DNA of 64,000 nucleotides from CAMAVH01 sp035714115 (GCA_035714115.1 DASTMO010000051.1:15979-79978), one strand, 5' to 3'. Shown: positions 16,350-25,240, counted from the stretch's first letter. Notes: generated from the sequence alone by a model not told the origin. Program-made: numbers and translations.

Positions 16350-17678
16350 CTACAGCGCCTCGCCGCGCGATAGCCGCGGCAATTCGCCGACCAAGCCCAT
16401 GGCGTGCTTCATGAAGAAGCCCTTCACCGGACCGGCGCGGTTGACGGCGCGGAAGCCGAGCCGGCGCGCCAGCACGAGCGGGCCGATGCTGTTGGAGAAC
16501 AGCTTGTTGAGGCCATCGGTGATGCCGGCCAGCAGCACATTGTCGAAGCGCCGCCAGCGTTCGTAATTGGCCAGCACCTCGCCGAAGCCGATGTCGAGGC
16601 CGAGACGCTGCGCATCGACCAGCACTTCGGCGAGCGCCGCGACATCGCGCAGGCCGAGGTTCAAGCCCTGGCCGGCGATCGGATGGATCGTGTGCGCGGC
16701 ATCGCCGATCAGCACCAGCCGCTCGTCGGTGTAGCGTTCGGCGTGCAGCAGCGAGAGCGGATAGGACCAGCGCGGCCCGACGCTCTCGACCTGCCCGAGA
16801 AAATCGCCGACACGGCGGCGGATCTCGTCGTCGAAATCTGCCTTGTTCAGGCTGAGATAGGTCGGCGCGAGTGTCTCGCGCTCGGTCCAGACCAGCGAGG
16901 AGCGATGGCGCCCTTCGGCATCGTCGGTCATCGGCAGGATGGCGAAGGGGCCGGCCGGCAAGAAGCGCTCATGAGCGATGCCGCCGTGCGGCTCGTCATG
17001 CGCGATGGTGCAGACGATGGCGCTCTGCGGATAGGACCAACGCGTGACCGCGATGCCGCGCGAAGCGCGAAGCGCCGACTCTTTGCCTTCGGCGGCGATC
17101 ACCAGCGTCGCGTGGACGATGCGGCCGTCGGCGAGCGTGGCCACCGCGCGCGCCGGCTCGTTGACGACGCTCGCCAGTTCGGCCGGCGCGAGCAACGTGA
17201 GATTGGGCAATTCCTTCAGGCGGGCGGCGAGCGCGGCGCGGATCACGCGGTTCTCGACGATATGGCCGAAGGGCTCGGGCGCTTCGTCTTTCTTGGCGAG
17301 CGTCCGCGAGTCGTCTCGTGCGAGAGCGCGGGAGTCATAGTGCACGAAGGCGAAGCTGTCGTCGTCGCTCACGCGGATATCGCGGATCGGCTCGGCGGCC
17401 CCGCCTTTGTAATGAGCTCCCTGCGCCAGCACATGGTTCCACAGGCCGATGCCCTCGAGGGCGCGGCGCGAGCCGGCGGCGATCGCCGAGACACGGCCGT
17501 CGAACGCGGCGTCGAGTTGGCTTTCGAGCACGGCGCGGTCGAGCGCGATCACCGAGAAGCCGGCCTGGGCGCAAGCGACGGCGGCGGTGAGGCCGACCAT
17601 GCCGCCGCCGACAATCAGGACATCAGCCACAAGGATGTCGGCGGCCAAAGGCGTGGAAGAAGAGGAAGCGGAGCTCAT
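16350..17678 (-). CDS. UbiH/UbiF/COQ6-family FAD-dependent hydroxylase
   Basis: A 442-residue flavoprotein monooxygenase for ubiquinone ring hydroxylation. The FAD-binding Rossmann motif is LIVGGGMVGLTAAVACAQAG (about 22-41), and the second FAD motif is VLIGDAAHTIHPIAGQGLNLGL, the UbiH/COQ6 fingerprint. The C terminus carries a short helix. Alphaproteobacteria use one to three such enzymes, and which ring position this one hydroxylates cannot be read, so no symbol is given. The start ATG at 17678 includes a Ser-rich leader; a start about 17 residues later is possible. It is divergent from glnK. Confidence 0.9.
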   Translation of the reverse strand: MSSASSSSTPLAADILVADVLIVGGGMVGLTAAVACAQAGFSVIALDRAVLESQLDAAFDGRVSAIAAGSRRALEGIGLWNHVLAQGAHYKGGAAEPIRDIRVSDDDSFAFVHYDSRALARDDSRTLAKKDEAPEPFGHIVENRVIRAALAARLKELPNLTLLAPAELASVVNEPARAVATLADGRIVHATLVIAAEGKESALRASRGIAVTRWSYPQSAIVCTIAHDEPHGGIAHERFLPAGPFAILPMTDDAEGRHRSSLVWTERETLAPTYLSLNKADFDDEIRRRVGDFLGQVESVGPRWSYPLSLLHAERYTDERLVLIGDAAHTIHPIAGQGLNLGLRDVAALAEVLVDAQRLGLDIGFGEVLANYERWRRFDNVLLAGITDGLNKLFSNSIGPLVLARRLGFRAVNRAGPVKGFFMKHAMGLVGELPRLSRGEAL

Positions 17679-17872
17679 GACGGCTACCTAGCACGGATGA
17701 AGACATGCGGCTTTAGACAAGCGCGCGTCGGTTATGGCTGCCAAATTTCATAGGCGCTGCCTTTGTCCATATCGGACGGACCGATTTGGGAACATTCCCT
17801 GTCCTATCTGCAACTTATTCAGAATAATCCCTTTTTTGGGATTTGCTGAAAAACTATGCAGTTTTGAAAAAC

Positions 17873-17889
17873 TGCGCGCTATTGGTGCA
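17873..17889 (+). promoter_or_regulatory. NtrC-type enhancer site upstream of glnK-amtB
   Basis: TGCGCG-CTATT-GGTGCA matches the NtrC consensus TGCACC-N5-GGTGCA at 10 of 12 palindrome positions, with one perfect half. Another GGTGCA lies 19 bases further on, about two helical turns. The site is about 110 bases upstream of a sigma54-like promoter, the usual enhancer geometry. Confidence 0.6.
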
Positions 17890-17984
17890 TTCGGCTATTT
17901 GCGGTGCATGGCAGCAAATTCTGCTTATGTCTCAAGGTCTTGATTCCGTTGGCTGGAATCGACTTTTCGCGGTCCCCGTTCCAG

Positions 17985-18000
17985 CGGCACGAAAGTTGAA
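17985..18000 (+). promoter_or_regulatory. Sigma54-like promoter of glnK-amtB
   Basis: CGGCACGAAAGTTGAA against the consensus TGGCACG-N4-TTGCW: the -24 GGCACG and the spacing to TTG are exact. The first T is C, and the -12 GC is GA. The predicted start is near 18011. Confidence 0.55.
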
Positions 18001-18014
18001 AAGGTAAGGCGCGT

Positions 18015-18039
18015 GACGCCGTCTGCAACGGACGGCGTC
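18015..18039 (+). other. Hairpin at the predicted 5' end of the glnK-amtB mRNA
   Basis: GACGCCGTC (18015-18023), loop TGCAACG and GACGGCGTC (18031-18039) form a perfect 9-bp stem right after the predicted start. It could protect the mRNA from decay; no attenuator features follow. Confidence 0.45.
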
Positions 18040-18137
18040 AACAGACCAGCCGTCTTTCGCGCCGCCCGGAGCCGCCAGGCCCGCCGACGCAGAGGATGAA
18101 AGGGCGGCGGTTCGTCACTTTGGAAGGGGACCTCCAA

Positions 18138-18476
18138 ATGAAACTCGTTATGGCCATCATTAAGCCGTTCATGCTCGACCCGGTCCGTGAAGCGCTCACG
18201 GAACTGGGCATCCAGGGCATGACGGTCACGGAAGTAAAGGGCTTCGGCCGCCAGAAGGGACACACGGAAATCTATCGCGGCGCGGAATACGCGATCGACT
18301 TCCTGCCCAAGACCAAGCTCGAAGTTGCGGTGTCCGACGATGTCGCCGAGCGCGTCGTCGAGACCATCCAGAAGGCTGCCCACACCGACAAGATCGGCGA
18401 CGGCAAGATCTTCGTGATCGACCTGCTGCAGGCCGTTCGCATCCGCACGGGCGAAACCAACGCCGATGCACTTTAA
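18138..18476 (+). CDS. glnK: PII nitrogen regulatory protein GlnK
   Basis: A 112-residue trimeric PII protein of standard length. The N terminus KLVMAIIKPFMLDPVREAL is typical, and the T-loop has Tyr51 within TEIYRGAEYAIDFLPK, the uridylylation site used by GlnD. The B-loop TDKIGDGKIFV binds ATP/ADP. Its place directly before amtB, co-transcribed, marks it as GlnK, which blocks the ammonium channel when nitrogen is plentiful. Upstream NtrC- and sigma54-like elements suggest induction under nitrogen limitation. Confidence 0.97.
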   Translation: MKLVMAIIKPFMLDPVREALTELGIQGMTVTEVKGFGRQKGHTEIYRGAEYAIDFLPKTKLEVAVSDDVAERVVETIQKAAHTDKIGDGKIFVIDLLQAVRIRTGETNADAL

Positions 18477-18489
18477 GGAGAAGACCACA

Positions 18490-19953
18490 ATGTTTCGTCT
18501 GAAAACTCTCGCGGGCCTCGGCGCTATGGCGCTGGGCATGACCGCGTCCGTCAGCGCGTTCGCGCAGGAAGCGGCGGAAGCCGCCGCGGCGCCCGTCTTC
18601 AACAACGGCGACACCGCCTGGATGATGACCTCGGCGCTGCTCGTCCTGATGATGAGCATCCCGGGCCTGGCGCTGTTCTACGGCGGCATGGTCCGCTCCA
18701 AGAACATGCTCTCGGTGCTGATGCAGGTGTTCTACACGGTCTGCATCGCCGGCGTGATCTGGGTCGTCTACGGCTACAGCCTCGCCTTCACCGGCGGCAA
18801 CGACTTCATCGGCGGCTTCTCGAAGGCCTTCCTGTCGGGCATCGACACCTCCTCGGCGGCGGCGACCTTCACGGTCGGCGTCTCCATTCCGGAGTATGTC
18901 TACATCGCCTTCCAGATGACCTTCGCGATGATCACCCCGGCGCTGATCATCGGCGCCTTCGCCGAGCGCGTGAAGTTCTCGGCCATCGTGCTGTTCATCC
19001 CGCTGTGGCTGACCTTCATCTACTTCCCGATGGCCCACATGGTTTGGTACTGGGCCGGCCCGGACGCGATCGACACGGCCGCCAAGGCCGTCGCCGCCGC
19101 GACCGATGAAGCGGCCAAGACCGCGGCGACCGCCGCCCTCGACGAAGTGATGGCCGACGCCGGCTTCCTCTTCAAGATGGGCGCCATCGACTTCGCCGGC
19201 GGCACCGTCGTGCACATCAACGCCGGCATCGCCGGTCTGGTGGGCGCGCTCATCATCGGCAAGCGCACCGGCTTCGGCAAAGAGCCGATGTCGCCGCACT
19301 CGCTGACCATGACCATGATCGGCGCCTCCCTGCTGTGGGTGGGCTGGTTCGGCTTCAACGCCGGCTCCAACCTCGAAGCGACTGGCCTCGCCGCCCTGGC
19401 GATGGTCAACACCTTCGTCGCCACCTGCGCCGCCGCTCTCGGCTGGATGATCATCGAATGGCTCGCCAAAGGTAAGCCCAGCCTGCTCGGCATCGTCTCC
19501 GGCGCCATCGCCGGTCTCGTCGCCGTGACCCCGGCTTGCGGCTTCATCGGCCCGATGGGTTCGGTGGTCCTCGGCTTCATCGCCGGCATCGTCTGCTTCA
19601 TCTTCTGCTCGGCGGTGAAGAACGCTCTCGGCTACGACGACTCGCTCGACGTCTTCGGCGTCCACGCGATCGGCGGCATCCTCGGCGCCATCGCCACCGG
19701 CATCTTGGTCAACCCGGACCTCGGCGGCGGCGGCGTGTACGACTATGTCGCCGGCGAAGTCGGCGCCTACGATCTGTCGGCTCAGGTGATGAGCCAGATC
19801 AAGGCCGTGCTCGTGACCATCGTCTGGTCGGGTGTCGGTTCGGCGATCCTCTACAAGGTCGTCGACATCCTGATCGGCTTGCGCGTCCCGCCCGAGCAGG
19901 AGCGCGAAGGCCTCGACGTGGTCTCCCACGGCGAACGCGCCTACCACATGTAA
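18490..19953 (+). CDS. amtB: Ammonium transporter AmtB
   Basis: A 487-residue ammonium channel with a cleavable signal peptide (ending SVSAFAQ) and about 11 membrane segments. Family signatures include ALFYGGMVRSKN, the substrate-site region FAGGTVVHINAGIAGLVGAL with the pore His, and DDSLDVFGVHAIGGILGAI with the second pore His. The C-terminal VDILIGLRVPPEQEREGLD tail binds GlnK. An insertion rich in Ala/Lys/Thr (about residues 195-225) follows the fifth helix. The AAGGAG ribosome site overlaps the glnK stop, so both are in one operon. A strong terminator follows. Confidence 0.97.
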   Translation: MFRLKTLAGLGAMALGMTASVSAFAQEAAEAAAAPVFNNGDTAWMMTSALLVLMMSIPGLALFYGGMVRSKNMLSVLMQVFYTVCIAGVIWVVYGYSLAFTGGNDFIGGFSKAFLSGIDTSSAAATFTVGVSIPEYVYIAFQMTFAMITPALIIGAFAERVKFSAIVLFIPLWLTFIYFPMAHMVWYWAGPDAIDTAAKAVAAATDEAAKTAATAALDEVMADAGFLFKMGAIDFAGGTVVHINAGIAGLVGALIIGKRTGFGKEPMSPHSLTMTMIGASLLWVGWFGFNAGSNLEATGLAALAMVNTFVATCAAALGWMIIEWLAKGKPSLLGIVSGAIAGLVAVTPACGFIGPMGSVVLGFIAGIVCFIFCSAVKNALGYDDSLDVFGVHAIGGILGAIATGILVNPDLGGGGVYDYVAGEVGAYDLSAQVMSQIKAVLVTIVWSGVGSAILYKVVDILIGLRVPPEQEREGLDVVSHGERAYHM

Positions 19954-20020
19954 GCGGCGTTTCCTCCGCCTCCGGCTCACGCCGGGGGCGGACGGAGAGC
20001 CGGCCTCTTCCAAAAAAACT

Positions 20021-20054
20021 GCCCGGATGGTTCATCGCCATCCGGGCATTTTTA
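20021..20054. terminator. Bidirectional terminator between amtB and the PV/AP-repeat gene
   Basis: A 10-bp perfect stem GCCCGGATGG/CCATCCGGGC with a 7-base loop is followed by ATTTTTA on the plus strand; on the minus strand it is followed by a run of seven T. It separates two convergent genes and can stop both transcripts. Confidence 0.9.
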
Positions 20055-20075
20055 TTGGCCGATACCGAGGAGAGA

Positions 20076-20354
20076 TTAAGGACCCTTGTCCTCGGCCAAG
20101 CTGGAGCCGTCGCGGCGCGTCGTCGACGGCACTTCCTTGGTGTAGACATAGCCCGGCTGATAGACGACGGTCGCCGGCGGATTGGTGACGACCACCGGAG
20201 CGGGCGCGACCACGGTCGGCGCCGGAGCCACGACCACGGGCGCCGGATTGACGACGACCGGATTGGGATTCTGCACGATCACATTCTGCGCCAGGGCAGA
20301 GCCGGCGAAACCAAAGGTCGCGAGAGCGACGGCGCACACCAAACGTTTCGACAT
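20076..20354 (-). CDS. Small secreted Pro/Val/Ala-repeat protein
   Basis: A 92-residue exported protein with signal peptide (cleavage after GSALAQ). The mature part is a low-complexity run of units of the type NPxPVVV/PAPVVVAPAPTV (about residues 29-60), then a C terminus YQPGYVYTKEVPS. Such PV/AP proteins are often cell-envelope associated; the function is unknown. The ribosome site AAGGACC lies before the ATG at 20354. An exact EcfG promoter match upstream suggests stress induction. Confidence 0.75.
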   Translation of the reverse strand: MSKRLVCAVALATFGFAGSALAQNVIVQNPNPVVVNPAPVVVAPAPTVVAPAPVVVTNPPATVVYQPGYVYTKEVPSTTRRDGSSLAEDKGP

Positions 20355-20406
20355 GATGGTCCTTTCCGCTTCGCTTCAGCGAAGCCCTTCTTGTTGACGT
20401 GATGAA

Positions 20407-20432
20407 AACGCAGACCCGCGCCGGCAGGTTCC
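20407..20432 (-). promoter_or_regulatory. Candidate sigma-EcfG promoter of the PV/AP-repeat protein gene
   Basis: On the minus strand GGAAC (20432-20428), 17 bases and CGTT (20410-20407) fit the EcfG consensus exactly, with a leader of about 46 bases. The stretch also forms an imperfect palindrome (CGCAGAC/GTCTGCG, 20409-20442), so chance similarity cannot be excluded. Confidence 0.55.
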
Positions 20433-20514
20433 GGCGTCTGCGTTCCGTCCCAATTATGATTCAGCCGAGTTCCCCGGCTTGTGAGCCGTCATAGGCGCGC
20501 TTAGGATCGCGGCC

Positions 20515-21729
20515 ATGCTCAACTCCCGCCTCGACGATCTGCCCGGCTATCCGTTCGCGCGGCTACGCAAGCTGCTCGACAAGGTGAAGCCGGCCGCGAA
20601 TGTCGCGCCCACGATCATGTCGATCGGCGAGCCGCAGCATCAACCGCCGGCCTTCGTGGCCGAGGTGCTGGCGAAAAGCGCCGAGGGCTGGGGCAAATAT
20701 CCGCTGCTGCGCGGCACGCCGGAGTTTCGCCGCGCCGTCGAGGGCTGGCTGACCCGCCGCTTCGCTTTGCCGCAAGGCTTCATTGCGGCCGACGAGAACG
20801 TGCTGCCGGTCGCCGGCACGCGCGAGGCGATCTATATGTTCGCATCCGTCGCCATTCAACGAGACGGCGATACCAAGCCGCTCGTGCTGGTGCCGAATCC
20901 GCTCTATCACGTCTATGCCGGCGCGGCGATGATGGCGGGCGCCGAACCATTGTTCGTGCCGGCGACGGCAGCCAGCGGCTTTCTGCCCGATTACTTGTCG
21001 CTGGCGGACGATGTCTGGGCGCGCACCAAGCTGGTCTATCTCTGCGCCCCGGCCAATCCGCAAGGCGCGCTGGCCTCGCGCGATTACCTGACCGCGCTGC
21101 TGCGCAAGGTCGTGGCGCATGACGCGATCCTCGCCGTCGACGAATGCTATTCGGAAATCTATGACGCGGAGAAACCCGTCGGCGCGCTCGAGGCCTGCGC
21201 CGGGCTGGGAACCGAGGCCGCCGACGCGCTCGACCATCTCGTCGTGTTCAATTCGCTGTCCAAGCGCTCCAGCAGCCCCGGCCTGCGCTCCGGCTTCATC
21301 GCCGGCGGGCGGCCGTTGATCGCCGCCTTCGCCAAACTGCGCGACTACGCCTCCAGCGCCACGCCCTTGCCGATCATCGCGGCGGCGAGCGAACTGTGGC
21401 GCGACGAGGCCCATGTGACGGACAACCGGGCGCGCTATCGCGCCAAATTCGATCTGGCGCAGGCCGCGCTCGGGCCGCGATTCGGCGCCGTTCGGCCGGC
21501 CGGGGGATTCTTTTTATGGCTCAATACCGCCAAAGCCGGCCTCGGGGATGGCGAGGTGGCGGCCAAACGGCTGTGGCAGCGCGCCGCCATCCGCACACTG
21601 CCGGGCGCCTTTCTCTGCCCCGAAACTGACATCGCGCCGGGTATGGATTATCTGCGCGTCGCCCTTGTGCATGACGAGACGCTCCTCGCCGAGATCTTGC
21701 CGCGTTTCAGCGCCGCGCTGGCCGATTAG
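20515..21729 (+). CDS. Class I/II aminotransferase, probable N-succinyldiaminopimelate aminotransferase (DapC-type)
   Basis: A 404-residue PLP enzyme of the AspC fold. The N terminus RLDDLPGYPFARLRKLLD is the DapC-type signature seen in Alpha- and Betaproteobacteria. Other motifs: APANPQGALAS (substrate loop), AVDECYSEIYD with the PLP-pyridine Asp, and FNSLSKRSSSPGLRSGF with the Schiff-base Lys. This suggests the lysine/diaminopimelate pathway, but dapD is not adjacent, so the symbol is withheld. It precedes ftsK, 67 bases upstream, with its own or shared promoter. Confidence 0.85.
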   Translation: MLNSRLDDLPGYPFARLRKLLDKVKPAANVAPTIMSIGEPQHQPPAFVAEVLAKSAEGWGKYPLLRGTPEFRRAVEGWLTRRFALPQGFIAADENVLPVAGTREAIYMFASVAIQRDGDTKPLVLVPNPLYHVYAGAAMMAGAEPLFVPATAASGFLPDYLSLADDVWARTKLVYLCAPANPQGALASRDYLTALLRKVVAHDAILAVDECYSEIYDAEKPVGALEACAGLGTEAADALDHLVVFNSLSKRSSSPGLRSGFIAGGRPLIAAFAKLRDYASSATPLPIIAAASELWRDEAHVTDNRARYRAKFDLAQAALGPRFGAVRPAGGFFLWLNTAKAGLGDGEVAAKRLWQRAAIRTLPGAFLCPETDIAPGMDYLRVALVHDETLLAEILPRFSAALAD

Positions 21730-21796
21730 GCCGGCTCGCGCTTGCTTCCTCGGAAACGTGGTTGCGCGATTCGTCTTGGCGTAGAATAAGAACGCC

Positions 21797-24268
21797 ATGG
21801 CACGCTCCTCCGCCGATACGGGCAAGTCCCCGTTCCTGCCGCCCGAGGCGAGCGCTTTTCTGCGCCGCCGCCTGACCGAAGGTCTCGGCGCGCTCTTGAT
21901 GCTGCTCGGCGTCGGCCTGCTGCTCGCCCTGTTCAGCCACGATCCCAAGGATCCCTCGGGCAATGTCGCGACCGCGCCCGGCGCGGCGATCAGCAACTGG
22001 CTCGGCGCGCCCGGCGCCTGGAGCTCGGACTTCCTGCTGCAGAACTTCGGCATTTCCGGCGCGATCATCGCGCTCACGTTCATCGGCTGGGGCTGGCGCA
22101 CCATCATTCATCGCGGCATCGCGCCGATCTGGCTGCGCGTGCTGCTGCTGATCGTCTCGATTCTGCTGATCGGCGCCGCCTGCGACGGCCTCGACCGCAT
22201 CGAAGTGGCGGCCAGCGGCGGCGGCTGGCGGCTCGGCGGCTGGGTCGGCGCTTCGGTTTTCTCCAGCCTCTACGCCCTCAGCAACCTGCTGGGCGTCGCC
22301 GACGTCGGCGCGGCCGTGCTCGCCGCCATCGCCGGCGTGATCGGCGTGATTTCGCTGATCGGCGCCAGCGGCTTCTCCTGGTCGGAATGGCGCAAGGCCG
22401 GCGGCGCCACCGCCTCCGCGCTCGGCACCGGCGCGCGCGGCGGCATCGAAGGCGCGACCATCGCGGCGCGCACCACCAACGATCTCATCGCCCGCGCCAA
22501 ACGCCGCTTCGGTAAGCGCCCGCGCGTCGAGCCGCGCTTCGCCGGCGAACTGCCCGAAGATGACCCCGATGAAGAGCCGCTGATCGCGCTGCCCGAGCCG
22601 GACGACGAGGACGACGATCCGGAGATCGACGAGCGCCCGGTCAAGAAAGCCGCCGCCAAGAAACCGCGCGAAGAGCCGCTGATCGAAGCGCCGGTCAAAA
22701 AGGCCGCGCCGGGCAAGCGCGCCGGATCGCGCCAGGCCACCCTCGATCTCGTCGCCGAAGGCGAATATCAGCTGCCGCCGCTCGATCTGTTGAAGATGCC
22801 GCCGGAGAGCAAGGGCGATCCGTCGATCAACAAGGACTCGCTCGAGCAGAACGCCAAGATGCTGAAATCCGTGCTCGAGGATTTCGGCGTGAAGGGCGAA
22901 ATCCTCAAAGTGCGCCCCGGCCCCGTCGTCACGCTGTACGAGCTCGAGCCGGCCCCCGGCATCAAAGCCTCGCGCGTCATCGGCCTGGCCGACGACATCG
23001 CCCGCAACATGAGCGCGGTGTCCGCGCGCATCGCCGTCGTGCCGGGCCGCAACGTGATCGGCATCGAACTGCCGAATGCAACCAGAGAGACGGTCTACCT
23101 GCGCGAGCTGCTCTCGACCGCCGAATATGAAAGCACCGCTTCGAAGCTGACGCTGGTGCTCGGCAAGGACATCGGCGGCGCGCCGATCATGGCCGCCCTC
23201 GACCGCATGCCGCACCTGCTGATCGCCGGCACCACCGGCTCGGGCAAGTCGGTCGCCATCAACACGATGATCCTGTCGCTGCTCTACCGGCTGCCGCCGG
23301 ACGAGTGCCGCTTCATCATGATCGATCCGAAGATGCTGGAACTGTCGGTTTATGACGGCATCCCGCATCTGCTCGCGCCCGTCGTCACCGAGCCGGGCAA
23401 GGCCGTCGTCGCCCTGCGCTGGACGGTGAAGGAAATGGAGAACCGCTACCGCGCCATGTCGCAGCTCGGCGTGCGCAACATCGCCGGCTACAACCAGCGC
23501 CTCGGCGAAGCCGCCAAACGCGGCGAGAATCTGATGCGCACGGTGCAGACCGGCTTCGAGAAGGAAACCGGCAAGCCGATCTTCGAAGAGCAGCCGCTCG
23601 ATTTGAAGCCGCTGCCTTACATCGTCGTCGTCGTCGACGAGATGGCCGATCTCATGCTGGTCGCCGGCAAGGACGTCGAATCCTCGGTGCAGCGCCTGTC
23701 GCAAATGGCGCGCGCCGCCGGCATTCACTTGATGATGGCGACGCAACGCCCGTCGGTCGACGTCATCACCGGCACGATCAAAGCCAACTTCCCGACGCGC
23801 TGCAGCTTCCAGGTCACCTCGAAGATCGACAGCCGTACCATCCTTGGCGAATCGGGCGCCGAACAGCTGCTCGGCCAGGGCGACATGCTCTATATGGCGG
23901 GCGGCGGCCGCATCTCGCGCGTCCATGGTCCCTTCGTCTCCGACGAGGAAGTGAACAAGGTCATCAAGGCGCTGAAGGATCAGGGCGTGCCGGAATATGT
24001 CGAGGCCGTCACCGAAGAGGACGAAGGCGGCGCACTGCCCGGCATGGGCGGCGGCGAAGGCTCGGGCGACGATCTTTACGACCAGGCGGTCGCGCTGGTT
24101 TGCCGCGAGCGCAAGGCTTCGACCAGCTTCGTGCAGCGCCATCTGCAGATCGGCTACAACCGCGCCGCGCGCATCATCGAGCGCATGGAAGCCGAAGGCG
24201 TCGTGAGTTCGGCCAACCATGTCGGCAAGCGCGAAGTGCTGGCGCGAAATATCGAAGAACGCTCTTAG
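21797..24268 (+). CDS. ftsK: DNA translocase FtsK
   Basis: An 823-residue septal DNA pump. Four membrane helices (about 30-190) are followed by a short acidic/basic linker (about 225-320) rather than the long E. coli linker. The RecA-like motor has Walker A TTGSGKSVAIN near 477-487 and Walker B IVVVVDEMADLM. The C-terminal winged-helix gamma domain (about 755-820, with KASTSFVQRHLQIGYNRAARII) reads KOPS/FRS sites to steer chromosome ends to dif. The ATG at 21797 follows the aminotransferase. lolA downstream is the usual alphaproteobacterial neighbour. Confidence 0.97.
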   Translation: MARSSADTGKSPFLPPEASAFLRRRLTEGLGALLMLLGVGLLLALFSHDPKDPSGNVATAPGAAISNWLGAPGAWSSDFLLQNFGISGAIIALTFIGWGWRTIIHRGIAPIWLRVLLLIVSILLIGAACDGLDRIEVAASGGGWRLGGWVGASVFSSLYALSNLLGVADVGAAVLAAIAGVIGVISLIGASGFSWSEWRKAGGATASALGTGARGGIEGATIAARTTNDLIARAKRRFGKRPRVEPRFAGELPEDDPDEEPLIALPEPDDEDDDPEIDERPVKKAAAKKPREEPLIEAPVKKAAPGKRAGSRQATLDLVAEGEYQLPPLDLLKMPPESKGDPSINKDSLEQNAKMLKSVLEDFGVKGEILKVRPGPVVTLYELEPAPGIKASRVIGLADDIARNMSAVSARIAVVPGRNVIGIELPNATRETVYLRELLSTAEYESTASKLTLVLGKDIGGAPIMAALDRMPHLLIAGTTGSGKSVAINTMILSLLYRLPPDECRFIMIDPKMLELSVYDGIPHLLAPVVTEPGKAVVALRWTVKEMENRYRAMSQLGVRNIAGYNQRLGEAAKRGENLMRTVQTGFEKETGKPIFEEQPLDLKPLPYIVVVVDEMADLMLVAGKDVESSVQRLSQMARAAGIHLMMATQRPSVDVITGTIKANFPTRCSFQVTSKIDSRTILGESGAEQLLGQGDMLYMAGGGRISRVHGPFVSDEEVNKVIKALKDQGVPEYVEAVTEEDEGGALPGMGGGEGSGDDLYDQAVALVCRERKASTSFVQRHLQIGYNRAARIIERMEAEGVVSSANHVGKREVLARNIEERS

Positions 24269-24276
24269 GGCGGGTC

Positions 24277-24301
24277 GGAACGCCAAGCGCCCGCTGGCGT
24301 T
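24277..24301 (+). promoter_or_regulatory. Candidate sigma-EcfG promoter upstream of lolA
   Basis: GGAAC (24277-24281), a 16-base spacer and CGTT give an exact EcfG match eight bases after the ftsK stop, with a leader of about 40 bases to the lolA ATG. It would let lolA be raised under stress independently of ftsK. Confidence 0.55.
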
Positions 24302-24348
24302 TATTCCTAGACCCTTGCGGATCCCCGCATTTCCGCCATCTTTACACG

Positions 24349-25029
24349 ATGAAATCCTCCGCCATGACCGCCCGTTCGACCATGACCCGCCGCGCCCTGC
24401 TCACCGCGCTTCTGGCGAGCGCCGCCGTGCTGGCGCTCCCCAAACTGCCGGCCTTAGCCGCCAAGGCCGTGCCGGCGAAGCTGACCGACGCGCAGAAGGC
24501 CGATCTGGCGCGCGTCGAGGCCTACCTCAACAGCATTCGCACGCTGAAGTCCGACTTCATGCAGGTGGCGCAGAACGGCGCGACCAACCAGGGCAGCGTC
24601 GCCATCCAGCGCCCCGGCAAGATGCGCATCGAATATGCACCGCCGTCGCCGCATCTCATCGTCACCAGCGGCAGCTTCCTCGTTTATGTCGAGAAAGACC
24701 TGAAGCAATCGAGCTATTTGCCGCTCGATTCGAGCTTGGCCGGCTTCCTGGTGCGCGAGCAGATCAAGCTGTCGGGCGATGTCACCGTCACCGGCTTCGA
24801 GAAGGACAAGGGCGCGATCCGCGTCTCGCTCGCGCAAAGCGACGAACGCGAGAACGGCCAGCTCACCCTGGTCTTTAGCGATGCGCCGTTGCAATTGCGC
24901 CAGTGGAGCGTGATCGACGGCCAGGGCCAGACCACGCGCATCAGCCTGATGGATCCGCAGTTCGGCGTGCCGGTGGATCCGAAGCTGTTCGGCTGGGACC
25001 GACCGAAGGATTGGCGCGAACAAAACTGA
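24349..25029 (+). CDS. lolA: Outer-membrane lipoprotein carrier protein LolA
   Basis: A 226-residue periplasmic chaperone that carries lipoproteins to the outer membrane. A Sec-type signal with RR (TMTRRALLTALLASAAVLAL) precedes the mature domain. Characteristic stretches are LNSIRTLKSDFMQVAQNG, QRPGKMRIEYAPPSPHLIV and SGSFLVYVEKDLKQSSYLPL. Several ATGs lie near the start (24349, 24364 and later); I took the first. No lolB is in the window, as expected since most Alphaproteobacteria lack it. The gene follows ftsK by 80 bases, the standard arrangement. Confidence 0.92.
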   Translation: MKSSAMTARSTMTRRALLTALLASAAVLALPKLPALAAKAVPAKLTDAQKADLARVEAYLNSIRTLKSDFMQVAQNGATNQGSVAIQRPGKMRIEYAPPSPHLIVTSGSFLVYVEKDLKQSSYLPLDSSLAGFLVREQIKLSGDVTVTGFEKDKGAIRVSLAQSDERENGQLTLVFSDAPLQLRQWSVIDGQGQTTRISLMDPQFGVPVDPKLFGWDRPKDWREQN

Positions 25030-25240
25030 GCCGCGCCGGCTGTCTTTTGCCGATCACAAAATCCGGCGCAAGGTTAGTGCTGAGATAAAGCCAAATACTA
25101 TCAATAACTTAAGATTAGCGGGCAGCGTCGCGCGGTCTCTTGATTGGGGCGCGAAACGTCTTATCTAAGACTCAACGCGAGGCGTTCCGCCTTGCCCGGA
25201 AACGTTTCCCCTGACGTTTCCGCCGGCTCCTAGGAGCCCA

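Larger units (their letters stand above)
17679..18137 (+). promoter_or_regulatory. Intergenic region upstream of glnK: promoter and leader
   Basis: 459 bases without a gene. The first half is AT-richer than the surroundings (17760-17930) and includes T-runs near 17831. It contains an NtrC-like site (17873-17889), a second GGTGCA half-site (17903-17908), a sigma54-like promoter (17985-18000) and a leader hairpin (18015-18039). Near the start codon AAGGGGA (18123-18129) is the ribosome site. The first 100 bases should also hold the ubiH-like promoter, for which I see no convincing motif. Confidence 0.7.

Noticed and set aside
17909..17927. TGGCAG...TCTGCT as a sigma54 promoter of glnK
   Set aside because: The spacing between the GG and GC elements is two bases too long; the site at 17985-18000 has correct spacing.
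17972..17982. GGAAC on the minus strand at about 17978 as a stress promoter for the ubiH-like gene
   Set aside because: The -10 position reads CGAT or GATT instead of CGTT, and the gene start is about 300 bases away.
21707..24286. An 859-codon open frame on the minus strand opposite ftsK, and similar long antisense frames opposite bphP, the SLC13 permease gene, the cnoX-like gene and amtB
   Set aside because: These are byproducts of strong third-position GC bias opposite well-supported genes. Their translations are Arg/Ala/His/Asp-rich and match no family.
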